DNA of 64,000 nt from Skermanella mucosa (GTDB taxonomy: Bacteria; Pseudomonadota; Alphaproteobacteria; Azospirillales; Azospirillaceae). This document shows, piece after piece, positions 17,214-26,211 of the stretch. The notes beneath the pieces were generated by a model, which saw nothing but the letters and a program-made list of their open reading frames with translations, was not told the DNA's origin and did no database searches. Position 1 is the first letter of the stretch; each line of letters begins with the position of its first letter. The stretch lies in the NCBI RefSeq assembly GCF_016765655.2, contig NZ_CP086106.1, positions 1,424,501-1,488,500 of the forward strand. Reading direction: 5' to 3'. The translations under genes and the position numbers were made by a program.

Positions 17214-18401
17214 ATGATCGCCACTTCCGTCAATTGCGCGCTGAGCTATGCCGACGTCCAGCGCCTGCTGGCCGATCCGTCGCCCGAGGCGCGGATCGCG
17301 ACCGTGTCGAAGCTGGTCTCCGACCTGGAAGGCGGTGAACTCGCGGGTCCCGAGAAAGCCATCGCGACCGACATCCTGCACCGGCTGGCGATGGATGCCG
17401 AGGCCGCGGTGCGCGAGGCGGTGGCCTGGCAGATCCACAACAGCCCTCTGCTGACCGACTCGCTGGCGACCCGCCTGGCGCGTGACATCGGGCGGGTCGC
17501 GTTCCCGGTCCTGCGCAACGCTCCCCGCCTGACCGACGATCTCCTGCTCCAGGTCATCGCCGACCGGGACGCCGAGAAGCAGCTGGCGGTCGCCGGGCGC
17601 CCGGAAGTGTCCTCGCGGGTCGCCGACGCCATCGTGGAAACCGACAACGTCACGGTGATCGTCCGCCTGCTGCGCAACGACGGCGCGGACATCCGCGACG
17701 CGACGCTGCACAGGACCCTGGACCGCTATGGCATGCTGGGCGCCGTCAACGAGGCGATGGCCGGGCGCTCCGGGTTGTCCCTGGCGGTGATCGAGAAGCT
17801 GATCGCCTATGTCTCGGAGGAAATCCGCAGCCGCCTCGTGGAGCGGCACCGGCTGTCTCCCGTGCTTGTCGCGGAGATCGTCGGGCGCGGGCGCGAGGCC
17901 GCGACCATGCTGCTGCTGAAGCCGCTCGCCGACAGTACCGCCGACCTGGAAGCGATGGTCCGCCATCTCGACCGCGACGGGCGCCTGAGCCCTTCGATGA
18001 TGCTGCGGGCGCTGTGCGCCGGTGAACTGGATCTCTTCACGATCGGGCTCGGCGTGCGGGCCGGCGTCCCGGTGGAGACGGCGCGCCTCCTGGTCTGGGA
18101 CGACGGTCCGCTGGGCCTTCGGGCGATCTTCGGGAAGGCCGGGTTTCCGCAGGCGCTGCTGCCGCCCTTCCGCACCGCGATCGAGGTGGTCAAGCGGATG
18201 GACTATGGCGGGCGCGATGACGGGCGGGAGGATTATCAGGTCGCCGTCCTGGCGCGCGTCTTCGAGGAGTGCGGCGCGATCGAGGAACGGATGGTCGACG
18301 ACCTGCTGCTCCAGCTGTTCGACCAGAAGTCGGACGAGGTGATCGAGCGGGCGATGGAACGGGCGGGAATGCCGTTCCATCCCGTCCGCGCCGCCCGCTG
18401 A
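17214..18401 (+). CDS. DUF2336 domain protein
   Basis: 395 residues starting MIATSVNCALSYADVQRLL at 17214, with AAGG just upstream; longer frames read back through the inverted repeat and are rejected. The whole protein is a run of alpha-helical pairs with HEAT-like spacing (SPEARIATVSKLVSDLE, AVREAVAWQIHNSPLL, RDAEKQLAVAGRPEVSSRVA, DNVTVIVRLLRNDGADI), as in the DUF2336 family common in Rhodospirillales and relatives. Members are soluble and presumed protein-binding scaffolds; no enzymatic motif is visible and the biological role is unknown. No signal peptide or membrane segment. Confidence 0.85.
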   Translation: MIATSVNCALSYADVQRLLADPSPEARIATVSKLVSDLEGGELAGPEKAIATDILHRLAMDAEAAVREAVAWQIHNSPLLTDSLATRLARDIGRVAFPVLRNAPRLTDDLLLQVIADRDAEKQLAVAGRPEVSSRVADAIVETDNVTVIVRLLRNDGADIRDATLHRTLDRYGMLGAVNEAMAGRSGLSLAVIEKLIAYVSEEIRSRLVERHRLSPVLVAEIVGRGREAATMLLLKPLADSTADLEAMVRHLDRDGRLSPSMMLRALCAGELDLFTIGLGVRAGVPVETARLLVWDDGPLGLRAIFGKAGFPQALLPPFRTAIEVVKRMDYGGRDDGREDYQVAVLARVFEECGAIEERMVDDLLLQLFDQKSDEVIERAMERAGMPFHPVRAAR

Positions 18402-18494
18402 AGGCTCGGACGCTGTACAGGCGTTGAAAAAGCCGCGATGCTTGACGATGTTCGGCATCGCCGCTTTTCCGCTTCCGGTACGATTGCTGCCTTC

Positions 18495-19196
18495 ATGCCC
18501 TTTTCCGACCAGCCGATGCCCGTCCCGCTGACCCGCGAGGAACTTCTCGACCATGATCGCCGCCGCAGGATGATGGAGGCGTATCCGTGGATGAAGACCT
18601 GGACCGACGAGGAGCTGGACCGCTCGCTGGAGCAGACCCTGAAGTCCCGGCCGGCGGACGGGACGGGCCGGGGGGGCATCTGGGTCTTCGCCTACGGCAG
18701 CCTGATCTGGAACCCGACCTTCGCCTTCGTCGAGCGGCGCACGGCCCGGATCCGCGGCTATCACCGCCGTTTCTGCCTGCGCGCCGACATGGGGCGGGGA
18801 ACGCTCGAGCGGCCCGGCCTGTTTCTCGGCCTGGACCGTGGCGGCCAATGCGCCGGCGTCGTTTTCCGCATAGCGGAAGAGCAGGCCGCGCATGAGCTGA
18901 CGCTGCTCTGGCGGCGTGAAATGATCACCGGAGCCTATATTCCGCGATGGCTGAAGGCCGAAACCGAAGAGGGACCGGTTCACGCCATCGCGATGACGAT
19001 AAACCGCAATTATTCCCGCTATGTGGGTGACTGGACCCATGCAGAGACAATCAAGGCTATAGCGATGGCAGAGGGTCGGTTCGGCCGTTGCTCCGACTAT
19101 TTGTTCAATACCGCCGAACATTTGGCGGAACTGGGATTGCGCGATCGCATGCTGGAGCGTTTTGCCGCAGAGGTACGCCGATTTCTTGCCGGATAG
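18495..19196 (+). CDS. chaC: ChaC-type gamma-glutamylcyclotransferase
   Basis: 233 residues from ATG 18495 (MPFSDQPMPVPLTREELL); an in-frame ATG at 18438 adds 19 residues of unlikely composition. Contains the family nucleotide-fold loop WVFAYGSLIWNPTF, GYHRRFCLRADMGRGT, and the segment LWRREMITGAY, whose glutamate is the expected general base. ChaC enzymes split glutathione to 5-oxoproline and Cys-Gly in the cytosol. Length and motif order match bacterial ChaC. It lies about 90 bases after the DUF2336 gene on the same strand and may share its transcript. Confidence 0.92.
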   Translation: MPFSDQPMPVPLTREELLDHDRRRRMMEAYPWMKTWTDEELDRSLEQTLKSRPADGTGRGGIWVFAYGSLIWNPTFAFVERRTARIRGYHRRFCLRADMGRGTLERPGLFLGLDRGGQCAGVVFRIAEEQAAHELTLLWRREMITGAYIPRWLKAETEEGPVHAIAMTINRNYSRYVGDWTHAETIKAIAMAEGRFGRCSDYLFNTAEHLAELGLRDRMLERFAAEVRRFLAG

Positions 19197-19309
19197 AGTC
19201 GCGCCACTGCCACACCCCCAAAGAGAATGTGGACATTACAGACCCGATGCCACTTATTCAATGAACTCCAAAATTCTTCCCGCCAACCAGTATCCGGTTA
19301 CGTCCAAGT

Positions 19310-20905
19310 ATGATCACAGATGTGCGCAACTTGTCCGATGGGACGGTGATCGACTCCGACATTTGCATCGTGGGAGCCGGTGCGGCCGGCATTACGCTGG
19401 CCATGGAACTGATCGGCCATAACTTCTCGGTCAATCTGCTGGAAAGCGGCGGGCTCGACTTCGAGGACGACGTCCAGGCGCTGAACGACGGCGACTGCGT
19501 CAGCGAGCACAAGGTCGATCTGCTGTGGACCCGGCTGCGCTATTTCGGCGGCACGACCGGCCACTGGGGCGGCAACTGCGCGCCGCTCGACGAGCGGGAT
19601 TTCGAGGCCCGTCCCTGGGTGCCCGACAGCGGATGGCCTATCTCCAGGAAGGACCTGGAACGGTTCTACCCGCGGGCGTACCGTTACTGCGAACTGCCGT
19701 CCGACGACTATTCGGTCGAACACTGGGCCGAGGTATCCGAGAAGTTCCGCAAGAGCCGGATTCCGGTCACCGGCGAGGAGATCGGCGAGAAGCTGTTCCT
19801 GAAAAGCCCGCCGACCCGCTTCGGCGACGTCTACCGCGCGGACCTTGCCAAGCCGGACAGCCAGTGCACGGTCTATCTCCATGCCAACGTCGTCGAGATC
19901 GAGGCCGCGGAGGACGCTTCCGAGGTCCTGGGTCTCCGGACCCGCGACGTGGGCGGGCGTGGCTGCCGCTTCACCGCCCGGATCTTCATCCTGGCGAGCG
20001 GCATCGAGAACGCGCGGCTCCTGCTGTTGTCCAACAAGGTCCGCCCCAACGGGCTGGGCAACGACCATGACGTGGTCGGCCGCTACTTCATGGCCCACAC
20101 CACCATCCGCACCGGCCGCGCGATGCTGGAGGTGCCGAAGGAGACGGTGCGGTTCTACGGCCTGGACAGTTGGGCCACCCGGTTCGAGAGCGGCGGCGCC
20201 CCCTTCATGAACGCCCTCCAGCCGACTTATCCGGTCCAGGAGCGGGAGGGCATGCTGAACAGCGTCGTGTTCCTCGACGAGTCCTACGAAGGGGAGCACG
20301 CGCCGGGCTTCGTGGCTCTGCGCAAGATCGTCAAGCAGATCATCCATGGCCGCATACCCGACCGACTCGGCGAGAATCTCGGCAAGGTGATCGGCGACCT
20401 CGACTCGGTCGCCAAGGCGCTCTACGCGCGGGCCAGCGGCAACAGCGACTACCGGGCCGTGGAAATGCGCTATTTCGCGGAGCAGGCGCCCAACCGCGAC
20501 AGCCGGGTCATGCTCGGTTCCGAGCGCGACGCCCTCGGGCAGAACCGGCTGGTGCTCGACTGGCGGCTCCAGCAGATCGACAAGCACACGATCCTGCGCA
20601 CCCAGGATCTGGTCGCCCGCGAGTTCGGCAAGCTCGGTGTCGGCCGCCTGAAGGTCGAGTTCGAGAACGAGGAGGATCCCTGGCCGAAGGGCGTCGATTC
20701 GTCGGCGCACTTCATGGGAACCACCAGGATGAGCAAGGATCCCCGCCAGGGAGTCGTGGACGAGAACTGCCGGGTCCACGGTATCCGGAACCTGTACGTC
20801 GCCGGCGGGTCGGTGTTCCCGACGGCCGGGGCGACGATGGTGACGATGAACATCGTGGCCCTGGCCGTGCGTCTGGCCGACCACCTGATCGGCAAGCTGG
20901 CGTAG
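19310..20905 (+). CDS. GMC-family FAD-dependent oxidoreductase
   Basis: 531 residues. FAD-binding N-terminus ICIVGAGAAGITLAMEL at about residues 18-34 and a second FAD motif in RYFGGTTGHWGGN. The C-terminal GMC signature runs HFMGTTRMSKDPRQGVV then VHGIRNLYVAGGSVFPT, with the catalytic-region histidine in SSAHFMGTT. These flavoenzymes oxidise alcohols, sugars or polyols; the subgroup with the CRVHG..NLYVAGGSVFPT ending is often found near polysaccharide genes, but the substrate is not known. No Tat or Sec signal, so probably cytoplasmic. The ATG has no good ribosome site. Confidence 0.9.
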   Translation: MITDVRNLSDGTVIDSDICIVGAGAAGITLAMELIGHNFSVNLLESGGLDFEDDVQALNDGDCVSEHKVDLLWTRLRYFGGTTGHWGGNCAPLDERDFEARPWVPDSGWPISRKDLERFYPRAYRYCELPSDDYSVEHWAEVSEKFRKSRIPVTGEEIGEKLFLKSPPTRFGDVYRADLAKPDSQCTVYLHANVVEIEAAEDASEVLGLRTRDVGGRGCRFTARIFILASGIENARLLLLSNKVRPNGLGNDHDVVGRYFMAHTTIRTGRAMLEVPKETVRFYGLDSWATRFESGGAPFMNALQPTYPVQEREGMLNSVVFLDESYEGEHAPGFVALRKIVKQIIHGRIPDRLGENLGKVIGDLDSVAKALYARASGNSDYRAVEMRYFAEQAPNRDSRVMLGSERDALGQNRLVLDWRLQQIDKHTILRTQDLVAREFGKLGVGRLKVEFENEEDPWPKGVDSSAHFMGTTRMSKDPRQGVVDENCRVHGIRNLYVAGGSVFPTAGATMVTMNIVALAVRLADHLIGKLA

Positions 20906-20963
20906 CCGGCGGCTGTCTGACCCCGATATCCCTCGTTGGCACCAAAAAGGGGCCGCAGCAGCC

Positions 20964-21119
20964 TCAGTCTGAGATCGGGTATGTCACGATATCGACCGCG
21001 GCGCCGGTCACCGTCACGGCGGCGGAGCCGACGGTGGTGACCGCTCCGACCGTCGTGCCCACTATGCCGCAGCCGCAAAGGTTAGTGAGCAGGCAAAGTA
21101 AAGCGGTAATTCGAAGCAT
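20964..21119 (-). CDS. small lipoprotein, 51 residues
   Basis: MLRITALLCLLTNLCGCGIV: a one-arginine n-region, a hydrophobic core and a lipobox L-C-G-C with the modified cysteine at residue 17. The mature part is a run of small residues (GTTVGAVTTVGSAAVTVTG) ending AAVDIVTYPISD. This matches a type of tiny glycine/alanine/valine-rich lipoprotein seen widely in proteobacteria and often missed because it is under 60 codons. Likely anchored in the outer membrane; function unknown. It fills the gap between the convergent GMC gene and the divergent antiporter gene. A C4T5 run follows its stop after a weak GC hairpin and could terminate it. Confidence 0.65.
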   Translation of the reverse strand: MLRITALLCLLTNLCGCGIVGTTVGAVTTVGSAAVTVTGAAVDIVTYPISD

Positions 21120-21319
21120 GGATGCGCTATCCTGAAGCCGGCGTTACCTCGATGGTATCGGCCATGCCTCCTTTGATGCACTATCCGGCTCCCGGCCACA
21201 AGACCGTCATGATCGATCCGCAGATTGTTCCGGACCAAAGGGAACGTGCTGGTGCAAATTGAGCGTGGCCGCGCATACCGCCTTTCGTTTTCCTGATCGA
21301 CGCATATCGGGTTTCAGAC

Positions 21320-23806
21320 TTGAACGACCTCATCCTCTTCATCCTGGTCATCAGCGCCCTGCTCGTGGTCGCCAGCCTGCTCCAACCCCTGGCCGACCGC
21401 CTGCGCCTGCCCCATTCGGTGCTGCTCGCCGCGGTCGGAGTCGCGATCGCCGCCGCCGCGGTGACGCTCGTCCCGGGCAGGGAACCCCGGATGATCGGGG
21501 AGGCGGCCTCGGCCATCGCCGAAATGTCGTTCAGCTCCTCCACATACATCCTGGTTTTCCTGCCGGCGCTGCTGTTCCAGGCGGCTCTGACGATCGACGT
21601 CAGGCGGATGATGGAGGACGCGGCTCCGATCCTGCTGCTGGCGGTGGTCGCCGTGTTCGTCGCCACCGCGGTGATCGGGCTGGCGCTCTGGCCGCTCGCG
21701 GGGGTGCCGCTGGTCGTCTGCCTGATGCTGGGATCGATCGTGGCGACCACCGACCCGGCGGCGGTCATCGCGATCTTCCGCGATATCGGGGCGCCGGCGC
21801 GGCTGGTCAGGCTGGTCGAAGGCGAGAGCCTGCTCAACGACGCTGCCGCCATCGCGATCTTCTACGTCCTGCTGGAGATGATCGTCTCGGGCGACGAGCC
21901 CGACCTGCTGATGGGCGCCTGGGACCTGGCGCTGGACCTGGGCGGCGGCACCGTGCTGGGCATCGTGGGCGCGCGGCTGGCGGTGGCGGTGATCCCGCTG
22001 CTGCGCGGACGGCGCACGGCGGAGGTGACGCTGACCCTGGCGCTGCCCTACCTTATATATGTGACGGGCGACCATTTCCTGGGAGTCTCCGGCGTCGTCG
22101 CGGTGGCGGTGGCCGGCCTGGTGTTCGGCGCGGGCAGCCGTTCCCGGCTGTCGCCGTCGGGCTGGGCGTACCTGGACGCGGTCTGGGAACAGGTGGCCTT
22201 CCTGGCGGGGTCGCTGGTCTTCATCCTGGCGGCGCTGATGGTGCCGAAGCTTCTGGTGGACGTCAGCGCGCATGACGGCTTCCTGCTGCTGGTGATGGTC
22301 GCGGCGGCGCTGGTCGCGCGCGCCCTGGTGCTGTTCCTGCTGCTGCCGCCGCTGACCCTGCTGAAGCTCAGCGCGAAGATCAGCAATTCCTACAAGCTCG
22401 TCCTGACCTGGGGCGGGCTGCGCGGCGCCGTGACCCTGGCGCTGGCCCTGTCCGTGACGGAGGCCCGCGGGATCGGGGGCGAGGAGCAGCGGCTGGTGAC
22501 CGTGCTGGCGACCGGCTTCGTGCTGTTCACCCTGTTCGTCAACGGCACGACGCTCCGCATGGTGATCAAGCTTCTGGGGCTGAACCGGCTGTCGCCGCTC
22601 AACCAGGCGCTCCGCACCCAGGTCCTGGCCCTGTCGCTGGCGGAAGTCCGCGACTCGGTCCAGGAGACCGCCCAGGAATACGAGTTCGCGCCGACCGTCG
22701 CCCGCGCGATCCAGAAGCCCTACGACGCGAGGATCGCGGAGGTGACATCGGGCGGCAGCCTGGAGGAGCGGATCTCCGACCGCGACCGCATCACGCTGGG
22801 GCTGATCTCGCTCGCCAACCGCGAACGCCAGCTGGTGCTGGAGCACCATGGCCTCCAGACCGTGTCGGGCGACATCATCGAGGCGCTGTTGCGCAACGCC
22901 GGGGAGATCTATGACGGTGCCCGGACCGGCGGCCGGATCGGTTACAACCGGGCGGCGCGCAAGATCCTGCGGCTGCCGCGCGCGTTCCGGTTCGCCTATT
23001 CGCTGCACCGCTGGACCGGGGTCGAGCGCCCGCTGGCCCGGCAGGTGTCCAAGCGGTTCGACAAGTTCCTGGTGCGCCGCCTGGTGCTGGAGGAACTGAT
23101 CCGCTTCAACAGCCGCAGCCTGAAGCCGCTGCTGGGGGACCGGGTCGCCGAACTGCTCGGCGAGGTGCTGGGCGGCCGGATGGAAGCCTCCTCCAAGGCG
23201 CTGGACGCGCTGGAGCTGCAATATCCCGAATATGCCGAGGCGCTGAGCCAGCGGTTCCTCCGCAAATACGCGCTCCGGCGGGAGATGGTCCGCTACGAGA
23301 GCCTGTATCACGACGGCCTGATCGGCCAGGAGCTGTTCGAGGACCTCCGCCGCGGCGTCGAGGTACGCCGGCGCGAGGCCGACCGGCGGCCCAAGCTGGA
23401 CCTTCGGCTCGACAAGGTCGCCCTGATCGCCCAGGTGCCCCTGTTCAACGGCCTGGAGCCCAAGGATATGGCGCGGCTGGCGAAGATCCTGCGATCCCGC
23501 CTGGCGCTGCCCGACCAGACCTTCATCCGCGCCGGGGATCGCGGCAACGCCATGTACTTCATCTCGTCGGGAGCGGTCGAGGTGGTGCTGCCGGATCGCC
23601 GCATCCGGCTGGGACGCGGCGACTTCTTCGGCGAGATGGCGCTTCTGGACGGCGCGCCGCGCCGGGCGGACGTGGTGGCGCTGACCTACTGCACGTTGCT
23701 GGAACTGCGTTCCGGCGACTTTAGCAAGTTCCTGAAGGCCAACCCGCACATCAGCGATCAGATCGACCAGGTCGCCCGGGAGCGCGGGGTGAAGCGGGTG
23801 GCCTGA
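21320..23806 (+). CDS. CPA1-type Na+/H+ antiporter with C-terminal cyclic-nucleotide-binding domain
   Basis: 828 residues from a TTG at 21320 (no ATG until well inside the first membrane segments). Residues 1-420 hold about twelve membrane helices, starting LILFILVISALLVVASLL. The ion-site region is SIVATTDPAAVIAIFRDIG followed by EGESLLNDAAAIAIFYVLLE, the paired aspartates typical of CPA1 (NhaP/NHE-like) exchangers; LTWGGLRGAVTLALAL is also characteristic. A long soluble helical region (about 430-690) leads to a Crp-like domain: IAQVPLFNGLEPKDM, GDRGNAMYFISSGAVEV and GRGDFFGEMALLDGAPRRA. Binding of cAMP, cGMP or c-di-GMP may gate transport; that is inferred from the domain. Confidence 0.92.
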   Translation: MNDLILFILVISALLVVASLLQPLADRLRLPHSVLLAAVGVAIAAAAVTLVPGREPRMIGEAASAIAEMSFSSSTYILVFLPALLFQAALTIDVRRMMEDAAPILLLAVVAVFVATAVIGLALWPLAGVPLVVCLMLGSIVATTDPAAVIAIFRDIGAPARLVRLVEGESLLNDAAAIAIFYVLLEMIVSGDEPDLLMGAWDLALDLGGGTVLGIVGARLAVAVIPLLRGRRTAEVTLTLALPYLIYVTGDHFLGVSGVVAVAVAGLVFGAGSRSRLSPSGWAYLDAVWEQVAFLAGSLVFILAALMVPKLLVDVSAHDGFLLLVMVAAALVARALVLFLLLPPLTLLKLSAKISNSYKLVLTWGGLRGAVTLALALSVTEARGIGGEEQRLVTVLATGFVLFTLFVNGTTLRMVIKLLGLNRLSPLNQALRTQVLALSLAEVRDSVQETAQEYEFAPTVARAIQKPYDARIAEVTSGGSLEERISDRDRITLGLISLANRERQLVLEHHGLQTVSGDIIEALLRNAGEIYDGARTGGRIGYNRAARKILRLPRAFRFAYSLHRWTGVERPLARQVSKRFDKFLVRRLVLEELIRFNSRSLKPLLGDRVAELLGEVLGGRMEASSKALDALELQYPEYAEALSQRFLRKYALRREMVRYESLYHDGLIGQELFEDLRRGVEVRRREADRRPKLDLRLDKVALIAQVPLFNGLEPKDMARLAKILRSRLALPDQTFIRAGDRGNAMYFISSGAVEVVLPDRRIRLGRGDFFGEMALLDGAPRRADVVALTYCTLLELRSGDFSKFLKANPHISDQIDQVARERGVKRVA

Positions 23807-23827
23807 CCGGCCCCGCCAACCCCCTCC

Positions 23828-24574
23828 CTATCGGCCGCCGGAGACTGGCACCAGCGCGCCGCAGACATAGGACGACTGCTCCGACAGCAGCCAGACGATC
23901 GCCTGCGCCACCTCCTCGGCGGCGCCGACGCGCCCCTCGGGGACGCCGCCGACCAGCCTTTCGAGCCGGCCGGGGATGCCGCTGGCGTCGTGGATCTCCG
24001 TGTCGATCAGGCCGGGATTGACGGCGTTCACCCGGATGCCTTCCGGCCCCAGCTCTTTCGACAGGCCGATGGTCAGGCTGTCCACGGCGCCCTTGCTGGC
24101 GGCGTAGTGGACGAACTCGTTGGGGGAGCCCAGCGCCGCCGCCCTGGACGACACGTTGACGATCGTGCCGCCCCGGCCGCCGCGGCTCTTCGCCATGCGC
24201 CGCGCCGCCTCGCGGGCGCACAGGAAGGGGCCGACGACGTTGATCGCCATCACGCTCTCGACCGTCTCGGCGGTCAGGTCGAGAAGCTTGCCCGCAGGGC
24301 CGGTGATGCCGGCATTGTTGACCAGCCCGGTCAGCGGGCCGAGCTGGTCGTCGACGGCGGCGAACAGGCGCATCACGTCCTGCTCGCGCGCCATGTCGCC
24401 CTGCACGGTGATGGCCCGGACCCCGTGGGAACGGGCGTTGCCGGCGACCGCCTCGGCCTTGGCCTGGTCGCGCAGGTAGTTGACGCAGACGTCCCAGCCG
24501 GCCTGGGCCGCGAGGCGGACCGTCGCGGCGCCGATGCCGCGGCTGCCGCCGGTCACGACGAGAATTCCAGCCAT
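23828..24574 (-). CDS. SDR-family NAD(P)-dependent oxidoreductase
   Basis: 248 residues. Cofactor motif TGGSRGIGAAT, the NNAGITG structural motif, INVVGPFLCA, and the catalytic triad S in NVSSRAAALG with YAASK. The C-terminal PVSGGR and VNPGLIDTEI are usual for FabG-like short-chain dehydrogenases. I start at ATG 24574, with GGGGAG 8 bases upstream; the GTG at 24577 is too close to that site. It follows the aldehyde dehydrogenase gene by 50 bases on the same strand, so the two may act in one alcohol/sugar-acid oxidation route. The substrate is not identifiable. It converges on the antiporter gene with only 21 bases between stops. Confidence 0.92.
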   Translation of the reverse strand: MAGILVVTGGSRGIGAATVRLAAQAGWDVCVNYLRDQAKAEAVAGNARSHGVRAITVQGDMAREQDVMRLFAAVDDQLGPLTGLVNNAGITGPAGKLLDLTAETVESVMAINVVGPFLCAREAARRMAKSRGGRGGTIVNVSSRAAALGSPNEFVHYAASKGAVDSLTIGLSKELGPEGIRVNAVNPGLIDTEIHDASGIPGRLERLVGGVPEGRVGAAEEVAQAIVWLLSEQSSYVCGALVPVSGGR

Positions 24575-24623
24575 CACCCTATCTCCCCTGTCGGTCTTCT
24601 TCTTGTAAGGTCCGGTCCTGCCG

Positions 24624-26054
24624 TCAGGGCAGGATGTAGCTCGTCTTCACCGTGGTGTAGAACTCCGCCGCGTAGCGGCCCTGCTCGCGCGGGCCGTAGC
24701 TGGACGCCTTCCGGCCGCCGAACGGCACATGGTAATCGACGCCCGCGGTCGGCAGGTTGACCATCACCATGCCGGCCTGGGAATTGGCGCGGAAATGGTT
24801 GGCGTGCTTCAGCGAGGTAGTGGCGATACCGGCCGACAGGCCGAACTGGGTGTCGTTGGCGACGTGCAGTGCCTCCTCGTAGTCCTTCACCCGGATCACC
24901 GTGCCGACCGGCCCGAAGATCTCCTCCCGGTTGACCCGCATGTCGTTGGTGGTCTCGGTGAACAGGCAGGGCGACATGTAGAAGCCCGGCGTGTCGCGGT
25001 TGAGGCGGTCGCCGCCGAACACCTTTCGGGCGCCTTCCTCCTGGCCGATCGCGACGTATTTCAAGTTTTGGTCGAGCTGTCGCTGGTCGACCGCGGGACC
25101 CATCTGGGTCTCCGGCTTCAGCGCGTCGCCGACCACAAGTTTGGAGATCCGCTCGGCCACGGCGTCGACGAACCGGTCGTGGATGCCCTGGGTGACGACC
25201 ATGCGGGACGACGCCGTGCAGCGCTGGCCGGTCTGGAAATAGGCGCCGTTGACCGCGATGGAGACGGCGGTGTCGAGGTCGGCGTCGTCGAGCACGACCA
25301 GCGGGTTCTTGCCGCCCATCTCGAGCTGGAACTTGATCATGCGCTCGACCGCCTGGGCGGCCACCTTGCGGCCGGTCGGCACCGATCCGGTGAAGCTCAG
25401 CGCATCGACGCCACCGATCAGCGCCGAGCCGATCTTCGAGCCCGAGCCCATCACCAGGTTGAAGACGCCTTCCGGGATGCCGGCCCGGGAGATGATGTCG
25501 GCCAGCGCCCAGGCGCAGCCGGGGGTCAGTTCCGCCGGCTTCAGGACCACGCAATTGCCGTAAGCCAGGGCCGGGGCGATCTTCCAGGCGGGGATCGCGA
25601 TCGGGAAGTTCCAGGGCGTGATCAGCCCGACCACGCCGATCGGCTCGCGGGTGATCTCGATCTCGACGCCGGGACGGGTCGAGGCCACTTTCTCGCCCTG
25701 GAGCCGCAGGACCTCGCCGCCGAAGAACTTGAAGATATGGCCGGCGCGGGTCGCCTCGCCGACGCCGTCGGCCAGCGGCTTGCCTTCTTCGCGGGCGAGC
25801 AGGCGGCCCAGCTCGTCGCGGCGCTCCAGGATCTCGTTGCCGATCTTCTCCAGCATGTCGGCGCGGTTCTGGATCGGCGACCGGGACCAGGCCGGGAAGG
25901 CGGTCCGGGCGGCCGCGACCGCCTGCTCGACCTGCTCCGCCGTCGCGGCGGCGTATTCCCCGACCACGTCGTCGGTGTTGGACGGATTGATGTTGCGGAT
26001 GACGTCGGTGCTTTCGACCCAGCTACCCGCGATGAGATTCTTGTTGATCGTCAT
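24624..26054 (-). CDS. NAD(P)+-dependent aldehyde dehydrogenase
   Basis: 476 residues from ATG 26054 (MTINKNLIAGSWVES); upstream in-frame ATGs would add low-complexity alanine-rich sequence. Standard ALDH layout: cofactor-site PWNFPIAIPAWKIAPALAYG, LSFTGSVPTG, catalytic glutamate in LEMGGKNPL, catalytic cysteine in FQTGQRCTASSR, and EEIFGPV. Closest in look to 2,5-dioxovalerate or succinate-semialdehyde dehydrogenases of sugar-acid catabolism, but the exact substrate cannot be told. It is followed at 50 bases by an SDR gene and probably forms an operon with it. Confidence 0.93.
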   Translation of the reverse strand: MTINKNLIAGSWVESTDVIRNINPSNTDDVVGEYAAATAEQVEQAVAAARTAFPAWSRSPIQNRADMLEKIGNEILERRDELGRLLAREEGKPLADGVGEATRAGHIFKFFGGEVLRLQGEKVASTRPGVEIEITREPIGVVGLITPWNFPIAIPAWKIAPALAYGNCVVLKPAELTPGCAWALADIISRAGIPEGVFNLVMGSGSKIGSALIGGVDALSFTGSVPTGRKVAAQAVERMIKFQLEMGGKNPLVVLDDADLDTAVSIAVNGAYFQTGQRCTASSRMVVTQGIHDRFVDAVAERISKLVVGDALKPETQMGPAVDQRQLDQNLKYVAIGQEEGARKVFGGDRLNRDTPGFYMSPCLFTETTNDMRVNREEIFGPVGTVIRVKDYEEALHVANDTQFGLSAGIATTSLKHANHFRANSQAGMVMVNLPTAGVDYHVPFGGRKASSYGPREQGRYAAEFYTTVKTSYILP

Positions 26055-26211
26055 GTCTGCCGAGTTCCCTCTCGCCCGTGGCGCCGCCGCGTTGGTCGCG
26101 GCGCAGTTGTTGGTTGCCATGCTGGCAGGACCGAGCCGGTATGACCAAGGATAAATGCGCACGGGCCGCGAAGGTTCGCGCAGGGCTGATATGGCGTGAT
26201 CCGCCGTGCCG

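Noticed and set aside
16157-17233. 358-residue frame opposite the MarR gene and the inverted repeat
   Set aside because: Lies opposite a clear regulator gene, crosses the inverted repeat and has no recognisable domain.
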